Shown here: positions 1-8,632 of the stretch, piece after piece
Position numbering within the stretch: the stretch's first letter is position 1
Layout of the letters: each line of letters begins with the position of its first letter
Origin: UBA1162 sp049513695
GTDB taxonomy: Bacteria; Chloroflexota; Dehalococcoidia; GIF9; UBA5629
Length of the DNA: 32,889 bases
Assembly (NCBI GenBank): GCA_049513695.1
Contig: JBEKVW010000015.1
Span: forward strand, 1-32,889
Reading direction: 5' to 3'
Notes under the pieces: model-generated
Databases searched by the model: none
What the model saw: the letters and a program-made list of their open reading frames with translations, nothing else
What the model was told of the DNA's origin: nothing
Program-made: the position numbers and the translations under genes

Positions 1-527
1 CACTGATAGTTGCCCCCTACCCCAAAGCCAATGAAAAGCTCATCGACCCGGGCTCCCAGCGTGTCATGGAAGCTGTCATGGACATCGTGCGTTCCCTGCG
101 CAATACCCGCGCCGAGTATAAGGTTGATATCGGCAAATCGATCGAGGCAACGGTCTACACGGACAGCCTGCTATCCGAGATAAAGGCCAGGACGGATATC
201 ATCGGGAGGCTGGCTAAGACAACTCTGAGCATCCTGCCCAGGGAAAAGCGGCCTTCAAAAGACGAAAAAGCTGTAGTGTCGGTCTTAAAAGACGCCGAGG
301 TTGTAGTGCCGCTCAAAGGCATGGTAGACATCGATGCCGAGAAAGCCCGCCTTGCCAAAGAGATGGAGGTTTTGGAGCGCGAGATAGCGCGGCTAAGGCA
401 GCGAATGGGGGACGTCCAATTCACCTCCAAGGCTCCAGCTCCCGTCATCCAGAAGGAGAAAAACAGGCTGCGGGAGTACGAGAACAAGGTTGCCAGGATG
501 AAGATTGAGCTTCAGCAGCTCGGCTAG
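1..527 (+). CDS. valS: Valyl-tRNA synthetase, C-terminal part (5' truncated by window edge)
   Basis: This is the 3' end of a class I aminoacyl-tRNA synthetase that charges tRNA-Val in the cytoplasm. The reading frame is open from base 3, so the gene enters from the left edge. The first visible residues (LIVAPYPKANEKLIDPGSQ) are typical of the ValS anticodon-binding region. The last ~70 residues form a charged, Leu-rich coiled coil (VPLKGMVDIDAEKARL onwards), the tRNA-binding arm that closes bacterial ValS proteins. HIGH and KMSKS motifs lie outside the window. The stop shares a CTAG palindrome with the stop of the convergent unknown gene, so the two coding regions overlap by 4 nt. There is no room for an intergenic terminator here. 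Confidence 0.93.
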   Translation, partial: LIVAPYPKANEKLIDPGSQRVMEAVMDIVRSLRNTRAEYKVDIGKSIEATVYTDSLLSEIKARTDIIGRLAKTTLSILPREKRPSKDEKAVVSVLKDAEVVVPLKGMVDIDAEKARLAKEMEVLEREIARLRQRMGDVQFTSKAPAPVIQKEKNRLREYENKVARMKIELQQLG

Positions 528-1213
528 GCCGACAGGTAAGACATTTTACGGTACATGAGCGCCAGCGCCTTCTTGGTATCGCTGGCGATTTTAGGTTTCT
601 CGCTGGTCTTGACACGGTACTTGAACAGCCAGTAGGTGAATTCCTTTAGCTCGGTCAGGGTCAGGGATTTACGTTGGGGGTATTTCATCTCCTTTTGAAA
701 GTCCTGCAGAAGCTCGGCCGGACCCATCCTGTAGACCAAGCGATAGGCTTGTTCGGTCTCTTCATCCGGCTTCAGCGCCACGATGCTCCTTTTGCGCACC
801 TCGTATATATTGGCTAATATCAATGCCTGCTCGGTCAGCACACCGTAGAGGTAGTTCAGGTAGGCACGGTATTTGGCAGGGCCGAGCGCGGCCTTGAACT
901 CGGCTTCGGTTATCTTGAGAGGTGGCCTGTCATAAAACAGGAGGCCGACAAGCTCTTCCTCCGGTATTTTATCCCTTATTTCGTTGCAGAGGCGCTCTGC
1001 CAGGCGCAGCCAGTCGAAGGCCTCGCCGTTTAGCAGGTACTTATAGTTTGTGCCACCATAAAGCTCCTCCGGACTGCGCCAGAGCCGGATGGCTTCCAGC
1101 AGAGCCAGGTACCAGTTGCGGCCGTCGTTTACTGCATTTTTGAGGTGCTGGATCGCACGCGCGTCGCCGGCCAAGGCTGCCGCCCTCTCTTCGTTTTCTG
1201 TATTATCCATCAT
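524..1213 (-). CDS. Conserved-looking protein of unknown function, 229 aa
   Basis: I do not recognise this protein. It is a soluble, probably mostly helical protein with no signal peptide and no membrane segment. It has a Trp/Tyr/Leu-rich middle (EELYGGTNYKYLLNGEAF) and a basic C-terminal third (KFRYRVKT-like Lys/Arg clusters around residues 190-220). It is the last gene of a three-gene minus-strand operon. Its ATG overlaps the stop of the MBL hydrolase as ATGA, and no clear Shine-Dalgarno precedes it, so translation probably depends on coupling. A second ATG directly follows the first, so the start could be 3 nt later. The genetic link to PolX hints at nucleic-acid maintenance, but nothing in the sequence proves it. 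Confidence 0.8.
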   Translation of the reverse strand: MMDNTENEERAAALAGDARAIQHLKNAVNDGRNWYLALLEAIRLWRSPEELYGGTNYKYLLNGEAFDWLRLAERLCNEIRDKIPEEELVGLLFYDRPPLKITEAEFKAALGPAKYRAYLNYLYGVLTEQALILANIYEVRKRSIVALKPDEETEQAYRLVYRMGPAELLQDFQKEMKYPQRKSLTLTELKEFTYWLFKYRVKTSEKPKIASDTKKALALMYRKMSYLSA

Positions 1214-2007
1214 AATTTTTTCAGGAACGATTTGACCAGGTTTAGGGAAGAGAATTGTTGTTGCGTGAACGGTGCCATAACATCCTCTTCACCGAAAATC
1301 TCCTTCATAATCTGATTGGCATTCATGCCCCTGCTGTGAAGCTCGGCCACCTTGGACTCCACGCTCTCCAGGTATTCTATGGTCTTATCCAGCATTTCGG
1401 CTGGCTCGATCACAACGTGGGTCGGGGCTGGAAACACGATACGCGGGTTAAGCGCCCGCATCTTTTTCAAATCAGCCAATATCCCGGGCATATCGAATAT
1501 GGGACGTGAGACCCTGGGTCGGGGCGTGACGTACAGGTCTCCCGTGAACAACCACCCCTGCGACCGCTCGAAAAGGCAGATGTGGTCCAGGTCGTGGCCC
1601 GGCGTAGGGACTACTTCGAACTGGTATTTCTCTGTCTCTATGAAATCACCCAGAGGCTTCACAAGGCTCGGGACGGGATAGCCCCACACCTCCTCCTGGT
1701 AAGGGTATAGCTCGGCTGGCCGGCCGATCTTTTCCACGGAGAGTGCAGGGGCAGATATCTCCACGCCATATGCATCCTGCAGGAATTTATTGGCCGATAT
1801 ATTGTCCTCGTGATAGTGCGTGTTCACCACCGTCTTGACACCCCTGTCTTTCAGAAAATCCGTAAGCTCCTGCGCGGTATGGGCGGGGCCGCTGTCCACC
1901 AGCAGGCCGTCTATCAGGTAGGCACATACCCACATACCACTAGGAAAATCCGGGTAGCGGCTCATCCTGATCTGAAGGACTTCTCCGTAAGACTTTGATT
2001 CGATCAT
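1210..2007 (-). CDS. Metallo-beta-lactamase-fold hydrolase, 265 aa
   Basis: This is a soluble MBL-superfamily hydrolase, probably di-metal, of unknown substrate. The metal-site motif reads THYHEDN (His64, His66, Asp68, Asn69). It is followed by PTPGHDLDH (His about 139) and FTGDLYV (Asp about 158), then a C-terminal TH-containing strand (PAPTHVV). The usual HxHxDH motif has Asn where the last His is expected, so the second metal site may be altered. The ATG overlaps the polX stop as ATGA, and an AAGGAG Shine-Dalgarno lies inside the end of polX. The gene also overlaps the next one by 4 nt. Glyoxalase-II-like, lactonase and nuclease-like roles are all possible; the PolX neighbourhood alone does not decide. 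Confidence 0.88.
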   Translation of the reverse strand: MIESKSYGEVLQIRMSRYPDFPSGMWVCAYLIDGLLVDSGPAHTAQELTDFLKDRGVKTVVNTHYHEDNISANKFLQDAYGVEISAPALSVEKIGRPAELYPYQEEVWGYPVPSLVKPLGDFIETEKYQFEVVPTPGHDLDHICLFERSQGWLFTGDLYVTPRPRVSRPIFDMPGILADLKKMRALNPRIVFPAPTHVVIEPAEMLDKTIEYLESVESKVAELHSRGMNANQIMKEIFGEEDVMAPFTQQQFSSLNLVKSFLKKL

Positions 2008-3734
2008 CCTGCCGGTCTCCTTTTAAGAAATTCAAGCACATCCTTCAGCGGCATTGTATTTAAAATGTCTTTCGGCTGGCACCAGGCACGCCGGGCTACC
2101 CCCACACCGAAGCGTATCATGTTAAGGTGCCAGGTGGCATGTGAATCGGTGCAGATGGCCAGCATCACTCCCAGCTCACGTGCCCGGTAAGCATGCAGGT
2201 CCTTGAGGTCCAGCCTGTCCGGCATGGCATTGATCTCCAGAGCCTTGCCATTAGCAGCGGCAGCGCGAAAAACTGCTTCCAGATCGACGTATACTGGCTC
2301 GCGCTCACCTATTTTACGCGTTGTAGGATGGGCAATGATATCGACATGGGGATTCTTGATGGCCCCGATGATACGGTTGGTCATGGTGGCCTTATCCTGC
2401 AGGAACGAAGAATGGACCGATGCCACTACGAGATCAAGCTCCGCCAGTACTTCATCGGGAAGATCGAGGCTGCCGTCGGCACGTATATCCACCTCCACAC
2501 CGTTTAACAGGTAAATCCCCTCTTTTGACTGGTTAAAGCGCTTGATCTCGGCGGTCTGTTCGGCAAGGCGCTCAATCTTCTTGTCGGATGTTATGTTGCG
2601 TCCACTGGAATGGTCGGTTATGGCCAGGTACTCATACCCCAGCGCTTTAGCCGACTTGATCATATCCTCCAGTGTATCGTTTCCGTCGCTGCTGACGGTG
2701 TGGATATGTAAATCGCCCTTTATATCTCCAATCTCTATCAGGTGGGGAATGGCATTTTTCTCGGCCAGCGCTATCTCGCCCATATCCTCCCTGATCTCAG
2801 GCGGGATATATTGAAGTCCCAGGTAGCGGTAGAACGACTCTTCATCGGCGAATTTTTCGACCTTCCCGGTCTTAATATCAGTAATACCGTATTCGCTCAA
2901 GCTGAGCCCTTGCTTCTGCGACCTGGTACGCAGGGCAACGTTATGTTCTTTGCTGCCGGTAAAGTGCTGTAGCAGGGAGCCGAAGTCCCCATGCTCCACC
3001 ATCCTCAGGTCGGCCTGCAGGCCTTTGGGCAATATCACGCTGGCCTTGGTCGGCCCCTGCGAAAGAACTTCCCTGACCTGCGGCAGTTTTATAAAGGCCT
3101 GGATTACGGATTCAGGATCATCGGCCGTGCCCATCAGGTCGATATCGCCCACTGTTTCCTTGAAGCGCCTCAGGCTGCCTGCCGGCATCAGGTTCTGTAC
3201 TCCGGCGACATGGCGCAACGAGTTTAGTATCTCCTCGACAATCGGCAGGGCTTCACCCAGAGGAATGCGCCTGTCCTTACGCCTGAAGACTTCGATAGAG
3301 TGAAGTATATTGGCAGCGGTCTTCTCACCCATGCGCTCCAGCGATGCCACCCGACCGTCCTTTATGGCCTTTTCCAGTTGGTCCGCCGAGCTGACATTCA
3401 GTTCAGTGGCCAGTCGATAGGCGGTCTTGGGTCCAATGCCCGGAATATCCAACAGGTTGATGATGCCCTGTGGGAACTCAGCTTTGAGATCCTCATAAAA
3501 TTTGAGCTTACCGGTGGTTATCAGTTCCATGGATTTTTTAGCGATGGCATCGCCGATGCCGGTTATATCCTGAAAGTCCTTGCCCTCCTCGTGCATCAAC
3601 TCCATCTCTTCTGGGAGATGGTGAATCACCTGTGCAGCGCGCGCGTAAGCGCGGATTTTGAACTTATTATCTGATTTGAGATCGAGCAGGTCGGCGATAT
3701 TCTCGAATACCGTCGCTATATCAGAGTTTTTCAT
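2004..3734 (-). CDS. polX: Bacterial DNA polymerase X with PHP 3'-5' exonuclease domain
   Basis: This is a family X DNA polymerase/exonuclease for gap filling in base-excision or break repair. The N-terminus carries helix-hairpin-helix elements (DITGIG near 57-62, DIPGIG near 97-102). The polymerase centre shows GSLRR followed by GDID (Asp198 and Asp200 of the catalytic triad); a third Asp sits in ADLRM near residue 247. From about residue 337 there is a full PHP domain with all the expected metal ligands: HIH, ITDH, a Glu in NGVEVDI, VHSS, AHP and TDSH. Its total of 576-577 aa is normal for the family. The ATG at 3734 is preferred; a TTG one codon upstream is also open. TATAAT (3743-3748) ends 8 nt before the ATG with only a weak AGG between, suggesting a leaderless mRNA. 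It is first in the operon with the MBL and unknown genes. Confidence 0.94.
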   Translation of the reverse strand: MKNSDIATVFENIADLLDLKSDNKFKIRAYARAAQVIHHLPEEMELMHEEGKDFQDITGIGDAIAKKSMELITTGKLKFYEDLKAEFPQGIINLLDIPGIGPKTAYRLATELNVSSADQLEKAIKDGRVASLERMGEKTAANILHSIEVFRRKDRRIPLGEALPIVEEILNSLRHVAGVQNLMPAGSLRRFKETVGDIDLMGTADDPESVIQAFIKLPQVREVLSQGPTKASVILPKGLQADLRMVEHGDFGSLLQHFTGSKEHNVALRTRSQKQGLSLSEYGITDIKTGKVEKFADEESFYRYLGLQYIPPEIREDMGEIALAEKNAIPHLIEIGDIKGDLHIHTVSSDGNDTLEDMIKSAKALGYEYLAITDHSSGRNITSDKKIERLAEQTAEIKRFNQSKEGIYLLNGVEVDIRADGSLDLPDEVLAELDLVVASVHSSFLQDKATMTNRIIGAIKNPHVDIIAHPTTRKIGEREPVYVDLEAVFRAAAANGKALEINAMPDRLDLKDLHAYRARELGVMLAICTDSHATWHLNMIRFGVGVARRAWCQPKDILNTMPLKDVLEFLKRRPAG

Positions 3735-3742
3735 CAACCTAT

Positions 3743-3748
3743 ATTATA
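3743..3748 (-). promoter_or_regulatory. -10 element (TATAAT) of polX operon
   Basis: A perfect TATAAT on the minus strand ends 8 nt before the polX ATG, with no convincing -35 at 16-18 nt spacing. The expected start of transcription falls at or within about 3 nt of the start codon. Confidence 0.45.
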
Positions 3749-3771
3749 CCAAGGCTGATGATCAAGCCGTT

Positions 3772-4764
3772 TCAGGGGGAAAATCGATAGTCGTTGCCCC
3801 CGTTTTCTTTGACCCGGTACATTGCCCTGTCGGAGCTGATCAGCAAGGCTTCAAGGTCATTGCCGTCTTCCGGGAATAATGCAATGCCTATACTGGTAGT
3901 AATATTTAGCTCGTGTTCCTCAAAATTAAATGGCCGACGAAACTCATCGAGGATTTTTTGCGCAACTTTGACGGTATCGCCCTTACGCTCAACTTCCGTC
4001 AGAAGCACAACGAACTCATCTCCTCCCAGGCGGGCAATACTATCGGTCTGGCGTAAACTCCTTGCCAGCCTGGCTGCGGATTCAACTAATAGCCTGTCTC
4101 CCTTGGCGTGACCAAGCGTGTCATTTACCATTTTAAATTTGTCCAGATCAAGCGTCATTATGGAGACTCTTTTTTTCTCACGCTTGGCCTGGGCCAGAGC
4201 TACGCTGAAACGGTCATTTAACATTAACCTGTTGGGCAGGCCCGTCAGGGCATCATGGGTAGCCATCTCCTGCAGCTTCTGCTTCAATTGCTCCTTCTCG
4301 GTTATATCGCGAATGTTGCATTGAATCACCCTGGTGTGATCAACCGTATATACGTTGGAGACAAACTCGACTGCAAACAACCGCCCGTCCTTGGTTTCCA
4401 ACGGCAAATTTTCATAACGGATATATTCTTTGCTCTGAAGCTCTTTGTAGGCCTCCTTGCTCCTCCCTACATCTTTGAATGCCCCGAGTTCCCAGAGACG
4501 CTTTCCCAATATTTCCTCATTCGAATACCCGAGCATCCTTATCAAATACGGGTTTACGTCTTTAATTTTCCCGGTGTTTCCGTCGAGAATCAGTATCCCG
4601 TCCAGAGCTGTTTCAAAAAGGCGCCGGTATTTTACTTCGGAAGCTTTTAGTTCTTTCTCTGCTTTGTTGCGCCCGGACAGCAGGCTCTCCAACTGCTTGA
4701 TCCGTTCTTGCAGTGGCCCAAATCCATTCCTGACCCGTACCCCGGTTCCGCGCTGCTCTTCCAT
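3772..4764 (-). CDS. PAS-GGDEF diguanylate cyclase, 330 aa
   Basis: This cytoplasmic enzyme makes cyclic di-GMP from two GTP. The N-terminal ~45 residues are a short coiled coil. A PAS sensory domain covers about 45-160 (EVKYRRLFETALDGILI to the NIRDITEKEQ linker). A GGDEF domain covers about 170-328. The active-site loop GGDEF is intact at about 247-251, and the autoinhibitory I-site RxxD (RQTD) lies five residues upstream, so product feedback inhibition is likely. There is no EAL or HD-GYP domain and no membrane segment. An AGGGGA Shine-Dalgarno lies about 8 nt before the ATG. The gene sits between secA and polX on the same strand, with 112 nt to secA and 37 nt to the polX ATG. I see no specific functional link to either. 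Confidence 0.93.
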   Translation of the reverse strand: MEEQRGTGVRVRNGFGPLQERIKQLESLLSGRNKAEKELKASEVKYRRLFETALDGILILDGNTGKIKDVNPYLIRMLGYSNEEILGKRLWELGAFKDVGRSKEAYKELQSKEYIRYENLPLETKDGRLFAVEFVSNVYTVDHTRVIQCNIRDITEKEQLKQKLQEMATHDALTGLPNRLMLNDRFSVALAQAKREKKRVSIMTLDLDKFKMVNDTLGHAKGDRLLVESAARLARSLRQTDSIARLGGDEFVVLLTEVERKGDTVKVAQKILDEFRRPFNFEEHELNITTSIGIALFPEDGNDLEALLISSDRAMYRVKENGGNDYRFSP

Positions 4765-4876
4765 CGCTTTTTCCCCTGAGCAAATAACAAATACGGGAAT
4801 TACTCGTTAAACAATTCTACGCACAAATCAAACACAAAATCAAGGCCTGTGGAAACTTTGCGGAAGAACCAGGACT

Positions 4877-7498
4877 CTATTTTCCGTGGCAGTGCTTGTA
4901 TTTCTTACCTGAGCCGCAGGGACAGGGATCGTTGCGTCCTATCTTGCCTCCTACAGGCACCTGCTGTGGGCGTTGGGGAGCTTCCCTTTTCTCAAGGTTG
5001 GCTTTATAGATGAAATGGACTATATCATGCTTAATACCCGCCATAAGGCTCTCAAAGTAATCTCCACCCTCTTTTTTATAGATAACCAGCGGGTCTATCT
5101 GCCTGACGGACTGCAGGCCGACGCTTTGCCGCAGGCGGTCCATTTCGGTCAGATGCACCTTCCACAGGTCATCGATCACGCGCAGCATCACCAGCCGCTC
5201 CATCAGCCGCATATCATTGGGGCCAACCTGCTGCTCCCTCAAATCGTATATTTGGTGGGCATAGTCGATAAGTTTCTCGGTCAGCTGCTTCTGCTTAAAA
5301 CTTTCAAGGCCCTGTCCTTTAATGTTATCGGGCAGCGGGAAAATATCCGACAGGTCCTGCAGCAGGCCGTTTAAATCGGGCTCTTCATACCCACGGCTAT
5401 AGTGCTGATTAACCAGCTGTTCGATCTGCTCATCGATCATATCCTGGATATTGGCCTTCAAATCCGCCCCGTGCAGTATCTTGTCGCGTTCCCCGTATAT
5501 GATTTCCCTGTGCTTATTGACCACATCGTCATAGTCAACCAGATGTTTGCGTATGTCAAAATGAAAAGCCTCCACTTTGACCTGTGAATTTTCAATGGCC
5601 TTACTGATCCAGGGGTGTTCGATGGAAGTATTTTCATCCATGCCGGCCCATTCCATGACCCCTTTAACGCGATCGCCGCCGAAGCGGCTGACAATGTCGT
5701 CCTCCAGCGAGACGAAGAATTGCGAGCTGCCGGGGTCGCCTTGCCTGCCGGCACGCCCGCGAAGCTGGTTGTCGATGCGCCGTGCTTCGTGCCGCTCCGT
5801 ACCGATGACATTGAGGCCGCCCAGGTTGAGCACCCTATCATGTTCTATCTTCCACTCGGCATATTTTTTATCGTAGTCTTTTTCGTCCTCGAACTCCTCA
5901 CGGTCCGGCGGCTTGCCGCCCAGTATAATGTCTACGCCGCGGCCGGCCATGTTGGTGGCGACGGTCACAGCCCCCACACTGCCCGCGTTCTTAATTATCT
6001 CGGCCTCCCTTTCGTGGTACTTGGCATTCAGAACCTGGTGCTGCACACCCTTGCGCATCATCAGGTCGCTTAACAGCTCAGATTTCTCTATGGAGATCGT
6101 ACCGACCAGAATTGGCTTGCCCTCTTTATTCAACTCCTCAATATGGTTGGCGATGGCCTTGAATTTGGAGCCTTCGTCTTTGTAGATCAGGTCGCTGTGA
6201 TCAAGGCGTATCATGGGCCGGTTGGGCGGTACAACCACCACTTCAAGTTTATATATTTTGAACAGTTCTTCGGCCTCGGTGGCGGCCGTACCAGTCATGC
6301 CAGCCAGCTTACAATAAAGCCTGAACAAGTTCTGAAACGTAATGGTGGCGAGGGTGACGCTCTCCTTCTGTATCTTGACCCTCTCTTTGGCCTCGATGGC
6401 CTGGTGCAGGCCTTCGGAATAGCGCCGGCCGAACATTAACCTGCCCGTGAACTCGTCCACTATAATGACCTCACCATTCTTGAGCATATATTCCTTGTCA
6501 CGCTTGAACAGCACCTGCGCCTTGAGAGCGTTATCCATATATTCCGTCAGGTGCAAGTTGGACGGGTCATAAAGGTCAGGTGCCTTCAGCATGCCCTTCT
6601 TCTTGAGCATTTCCTCCATGCGAGCACTGCCGGATTCCGTAAGATAGATCTGCCTTTCCCTCTCTTCGATCTTATAGTCTTCGGGGGTGAGCCTGGCAAC
6701 AAGCTCCGCAAAGGTGTAATACTTCAATGTGGGGTCTTCGCCCTCGCCGCTGATGATCAGCGGCGTGCGTGCTTCGTCAATCAGGATGTTGTCGACCTCG
6801 TCGACAATGGCGTAGTTCAGCGGACGCTGCGCTTTCTGCGAGAGATCTACCGCCATGTTGTCGCGCAGATAGTCGAAGCCGAACTCGTTGTTGGTGCCAT
6901 AAGTAATATCAGCACGGTAGGCTTCATAGCGATTCACGGGTTTAAAATGCGGCCAGCGCCTGTCCTTCTCGTCCACGTACTCAGGATCGTAAATCAAAGC
7001 CGGCAGATGTTCCGTGGCGCTCTGCACGGGGTAGATGCTGGCCACGCTGACCCCCAGCGCATGATAGATTGGCGCCATCCAGTAAGCGTCACGGCGGGCC
7101 AGGTAATCATTGACCGTCACCAGGTGGCAGCCCTTTCCCTCCAGCGAGTTAAGATATAGGGGCAAGGTTGCGACCAGCGTTTTGCCTTCGCCGGTCTTCA
7201 TTTCCGCTATCTTCCCCTGGTGCAGGACGATACCGCCCATCAACTGCACATCGAAATGTCGCAGCCCGATGGTCCGTTTCGATGCTTCACGAACAGCGGC
7301 GAAGGCCTCCGGCAGAAGGGCGTCCAGCGTCTCCCCGTTCTCCAGCCTTGCTTTGAATTCCCCGGTCTTGGCCTTCAACTCATCGTCGGATAGCTGTTGA
7401 AAGTGGGGTTCGAGGGAGTTAATCTCCTCTACGGTGGGTTCAAGACGGTTGATTTCTTTTTCGTTGGAATCGAAAAGTTTTTCTAGCCAGTTGGGCAT
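4877..7498 (-). CDS. secA: Preprotein translocase ATPase SecA
   Basis: SecA is the motor ATPase that drives preproteins through the SecYEG channel. The 873-aa length is normal. The Walker A motif MKTGEGKT lies at about 100-107. The DEAD-like Walker B region (VDEVDNILIDEARTP), the TYGTNNEFGFDYLRDN segment and the late helicase motif (QLRGRAGRQGDPG) are all present. The extreme C-terminus is a zinc-binding SEC-C tail, CPCGSGKKYKHCHGK, with Cys859, Cys861, Cys870 and His871, used for SecB or ribosome contact. The ATG is 8 nt after the prs stop with an AGGA Shine-Dalgarno, so prs and secA are probably one transcript. No clear rho-independent terminator follows in the 112-nt downstream gap. Confidence 0.98.
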   Translation of the reverse strand: MPNWLEKLFDSNEKEINRLEPTVEEINSLEPHFQQLSDDELKAKTGEFKARLENGETLDALLPEAFAAVREASKRTIGLRHFDVQLMGGIVLHQGKIAEMKTGEGKTLVATLPLYLNSLEGKGCHLVTVNDYLARRDAYWMAPIYHALGVSVASIYPVQSATEHLPALIYDPEYVDEKDRRWPHFKPVNRYEAYRADITYGTNNEFGFDYLRDNMAVDLSQKAQRPLNYAIVDEVDNILIDEARTPLIISGEGEDPTLKYYTFAELVARLTPEDYKIEERERQIYLTESGSARMEEMLKKKGMLKAPDLYDPSNLHLTEYMDNALKAQVLFKRDKEYMLKNGEVIIVDEFTGRLMFGRRYSEGLHQAIEAKERVKIQKESVTLATITFQNLFRLYCKLAGMTGTAATEAEELFKIYKLEVVVVPPNRPMIRLDHSDLIYKDEGSKFKAIANHIEELNKEGKPILVGTISIEKSELLSDLMMRKGVQHQVLNAKYHEREAEIIKNAGSVGAVTVATNMAGRGVDIILGGKPPDREEFEDEKDYDKKYAEWKIEHDRVLNLGGLNVIGTERHEARRIDNQLRGRAGRQGDPGSSQFFVSLEDDIVSRFGGDRVKGVMEWAGMDENTSIEHPWISKAIENSQVKVEAFHFDIRKHLVDYDDVVNKHREIIYGERDKILHGADLKANIQDMIDEQIEQLVNQHYSRGYEEPDLNGLLQDLSDIFPLPDNIKGQGLESFKQKQLTEKLIDYAHQIYDLREQQVGPNDMRLMERLVMLRVIDDLWKVHLTEMDRLRQSVGLQSVRQIDPLVIYKKEGGDYFESLMAGIKHDIVHFIYKANLEKREAPQRPQQVPVGGKIGRNDPCPCGSGKKYKHCHGK

Positions 7499-7506
7499 AT
7501 TCAGTC

Positions 7507-8466
7507 CTAGTCCGAGAACATAGCACCGATCGACATCCCGGTGTGGATGCGGTGTATGGCTTCGCCCAGCAGGGGCGCTATCGGCAATACAGTTATTTTG
7601 TCAATTTTCTTCGAGCCGTTAACCGGTATGGTATCGGCCACCACGACTTCCTTGACGGGTGACTTGGATATGCGCTCAATAGCGGGGCCGGAGAATACCG
7701 GGTGCGTGCAGCAGGCATAGACCTCTCTGGCGCCCCCCTTGAGCAGCGCGTCGACGGCATTGACCAGTGATCCGGCAGTATCTATTTCATCGTCCACGGT
7801 TATGGCGCGTTTTCCCGCCACATCGCCGATGATGTTAAGCGTCTCGGTGGAATCGTGGTTGCCCAGGCGGCGTTTCTCTATAATGGCCAGCGGGGCGTTG
7901 AGCTTCTCCGCCAGGTCGCGGGCACGTTTGCTGATTCCGATATCCGTTGCGACGACCACCAGATCCTTCAAATTTTTACTCTTCCAGTAATCGCTGAGTA
8001 TAAAAAGCGCGGTAAGCTCGTCCACTGGTATATTGAAAAACCCCTGTATCTGCGGAGCATGCAAATCAACCGTCAGGATGCGCTCCGCACCGGCCGTAGT
8101 GAGCAGGTCGGCGACCAGGCGTGCCGTAATTGGTACACGCGGCTGGTCCTTCTTATCGGTGCGCGCATAGCCGTAGTATGGGACGACAGCGGTTATACGT
8201 TCCGCCGAGGCCCGCCGGAAAGCATCCAGTATGATCAGAAGCTCGACCAGGTTTCGCTGGACGGGTGAGCAGATGGGCTGGATTATGAATACGTCGCGTT
8301 CACGCACATTTTCCATTATACGCACGAAGATGTTCTCATTGGTGAACTCAAATACCTCCATTTTGCCAAGAGGGATATTCAGGTAATCGCAAACAGCCTG
8401 TGCCAATGATGGGTGAGCATTGCCGCAAAAGACTTTGATCTCATCCTGGCCAGCAAATTTTTTCAT
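7507..8466 (-). CDS. prs: Ribose-phosphate pyrophosphokinase (PRPP synthetase)
   Basis: This enzyme makes PRPP from ribose 5-phosphate and ATP for purine, pyrimidine, His, Trp and NAD synthesis. Its 319 aa fit the family. Visible hallmarks are the flexible-loop region PRVPITARLVADLLTTAGA, the strand TVDLHAPQIQGFF, the ATDIG motif and the PRPP-binding loop TVDDEIDTAGS. The usual FxNGE ATP-binding motif reads FTNEN here, and YARQD reads YARTD. These are modest departures that do not remove core catalytic motifs. The start is supported by GGAGGT 6 nt before the ATG and a TATAAT upstream. It is the first gene of the prs-secA pair. Confidence 0.96.
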   Translation of the reverse strand: MKKFAGQDEIKVFCGNAHPSLAQAVCDYLNIPLGKMEVFEFTNENIFVRIMENVRERDVFIIQPICSPVQRNLVELLIILDAFRRASAERITAVVPYYGYARTDKKDQPRVPITARLVADLLTTAGAERILTVDLHAPQIQGFFNIPVDELTALFILSDYWKSKNLKDLVVVATDIGISKRARDLAEKLNAPLAIIEKRRLGNHDSTETLNIIGDVAGKRAITVDDEIDTAGSLVNAVDALLKGGAREVYACCTHPVFSGPAIERISKSPVKEVVVADTIPVNGSKKIDKITVLPIAPLLGEAIHRIHTGMSIGAMFSD

Positions 8467-8472
8467 ACAATT

Positions 8473-8501
8473 ACCTCCGGACTAAATGCCAGATTATTAT
8501 A
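8473..8501 (-). promoter_or_regulatory. prs -10 element and ribosome binding site
   Basis: On the minus strand a TATAAT (8496-8501) is followed by a strong GGAGGT (8473-8478) 6 nt before the prs ATG. A matching -35 is not evident at 16-18 nt. The leader would be about 25 nt. Confidence 0.5.
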
Positions 8502-8580
8502 GCATCAACGGCCGAAACGCCCATAACTCCATCGGCCTTTCATTGCTTCGCCTGCGATATAAAGTGGATAACCAAGTTAC

Positions 8581-8609
8581 CCGGTAAATAGGGTATAATT
8601 TTATACCGG
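8581..8609 (+). promoter_or_regulatory. -10 element within an inverted repeat, upstream of M20 peptidase
   Basis: TATAAT (8594-8599) lies between CCGGTA (8581-8586) and TACCGG (8604-8609), a 6-bp inverted repeat around the probable -10. It could be an operator. The Shine-Dalgarno candidates AGGAGG and AAGGGA follow at 8614-8625. The -35 is poor. Confidence 0.35.
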
Positions 8610-8632
8610 CAACAGGAGGAAGGGATTTACAA

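Noticed and set aside
5615..7159. Long open frames opposite secA (152 and 202 aa)
   Set aside because: They lie wholly inside a certain secA gene, show no recognisable motifs and have no ribosome sites.
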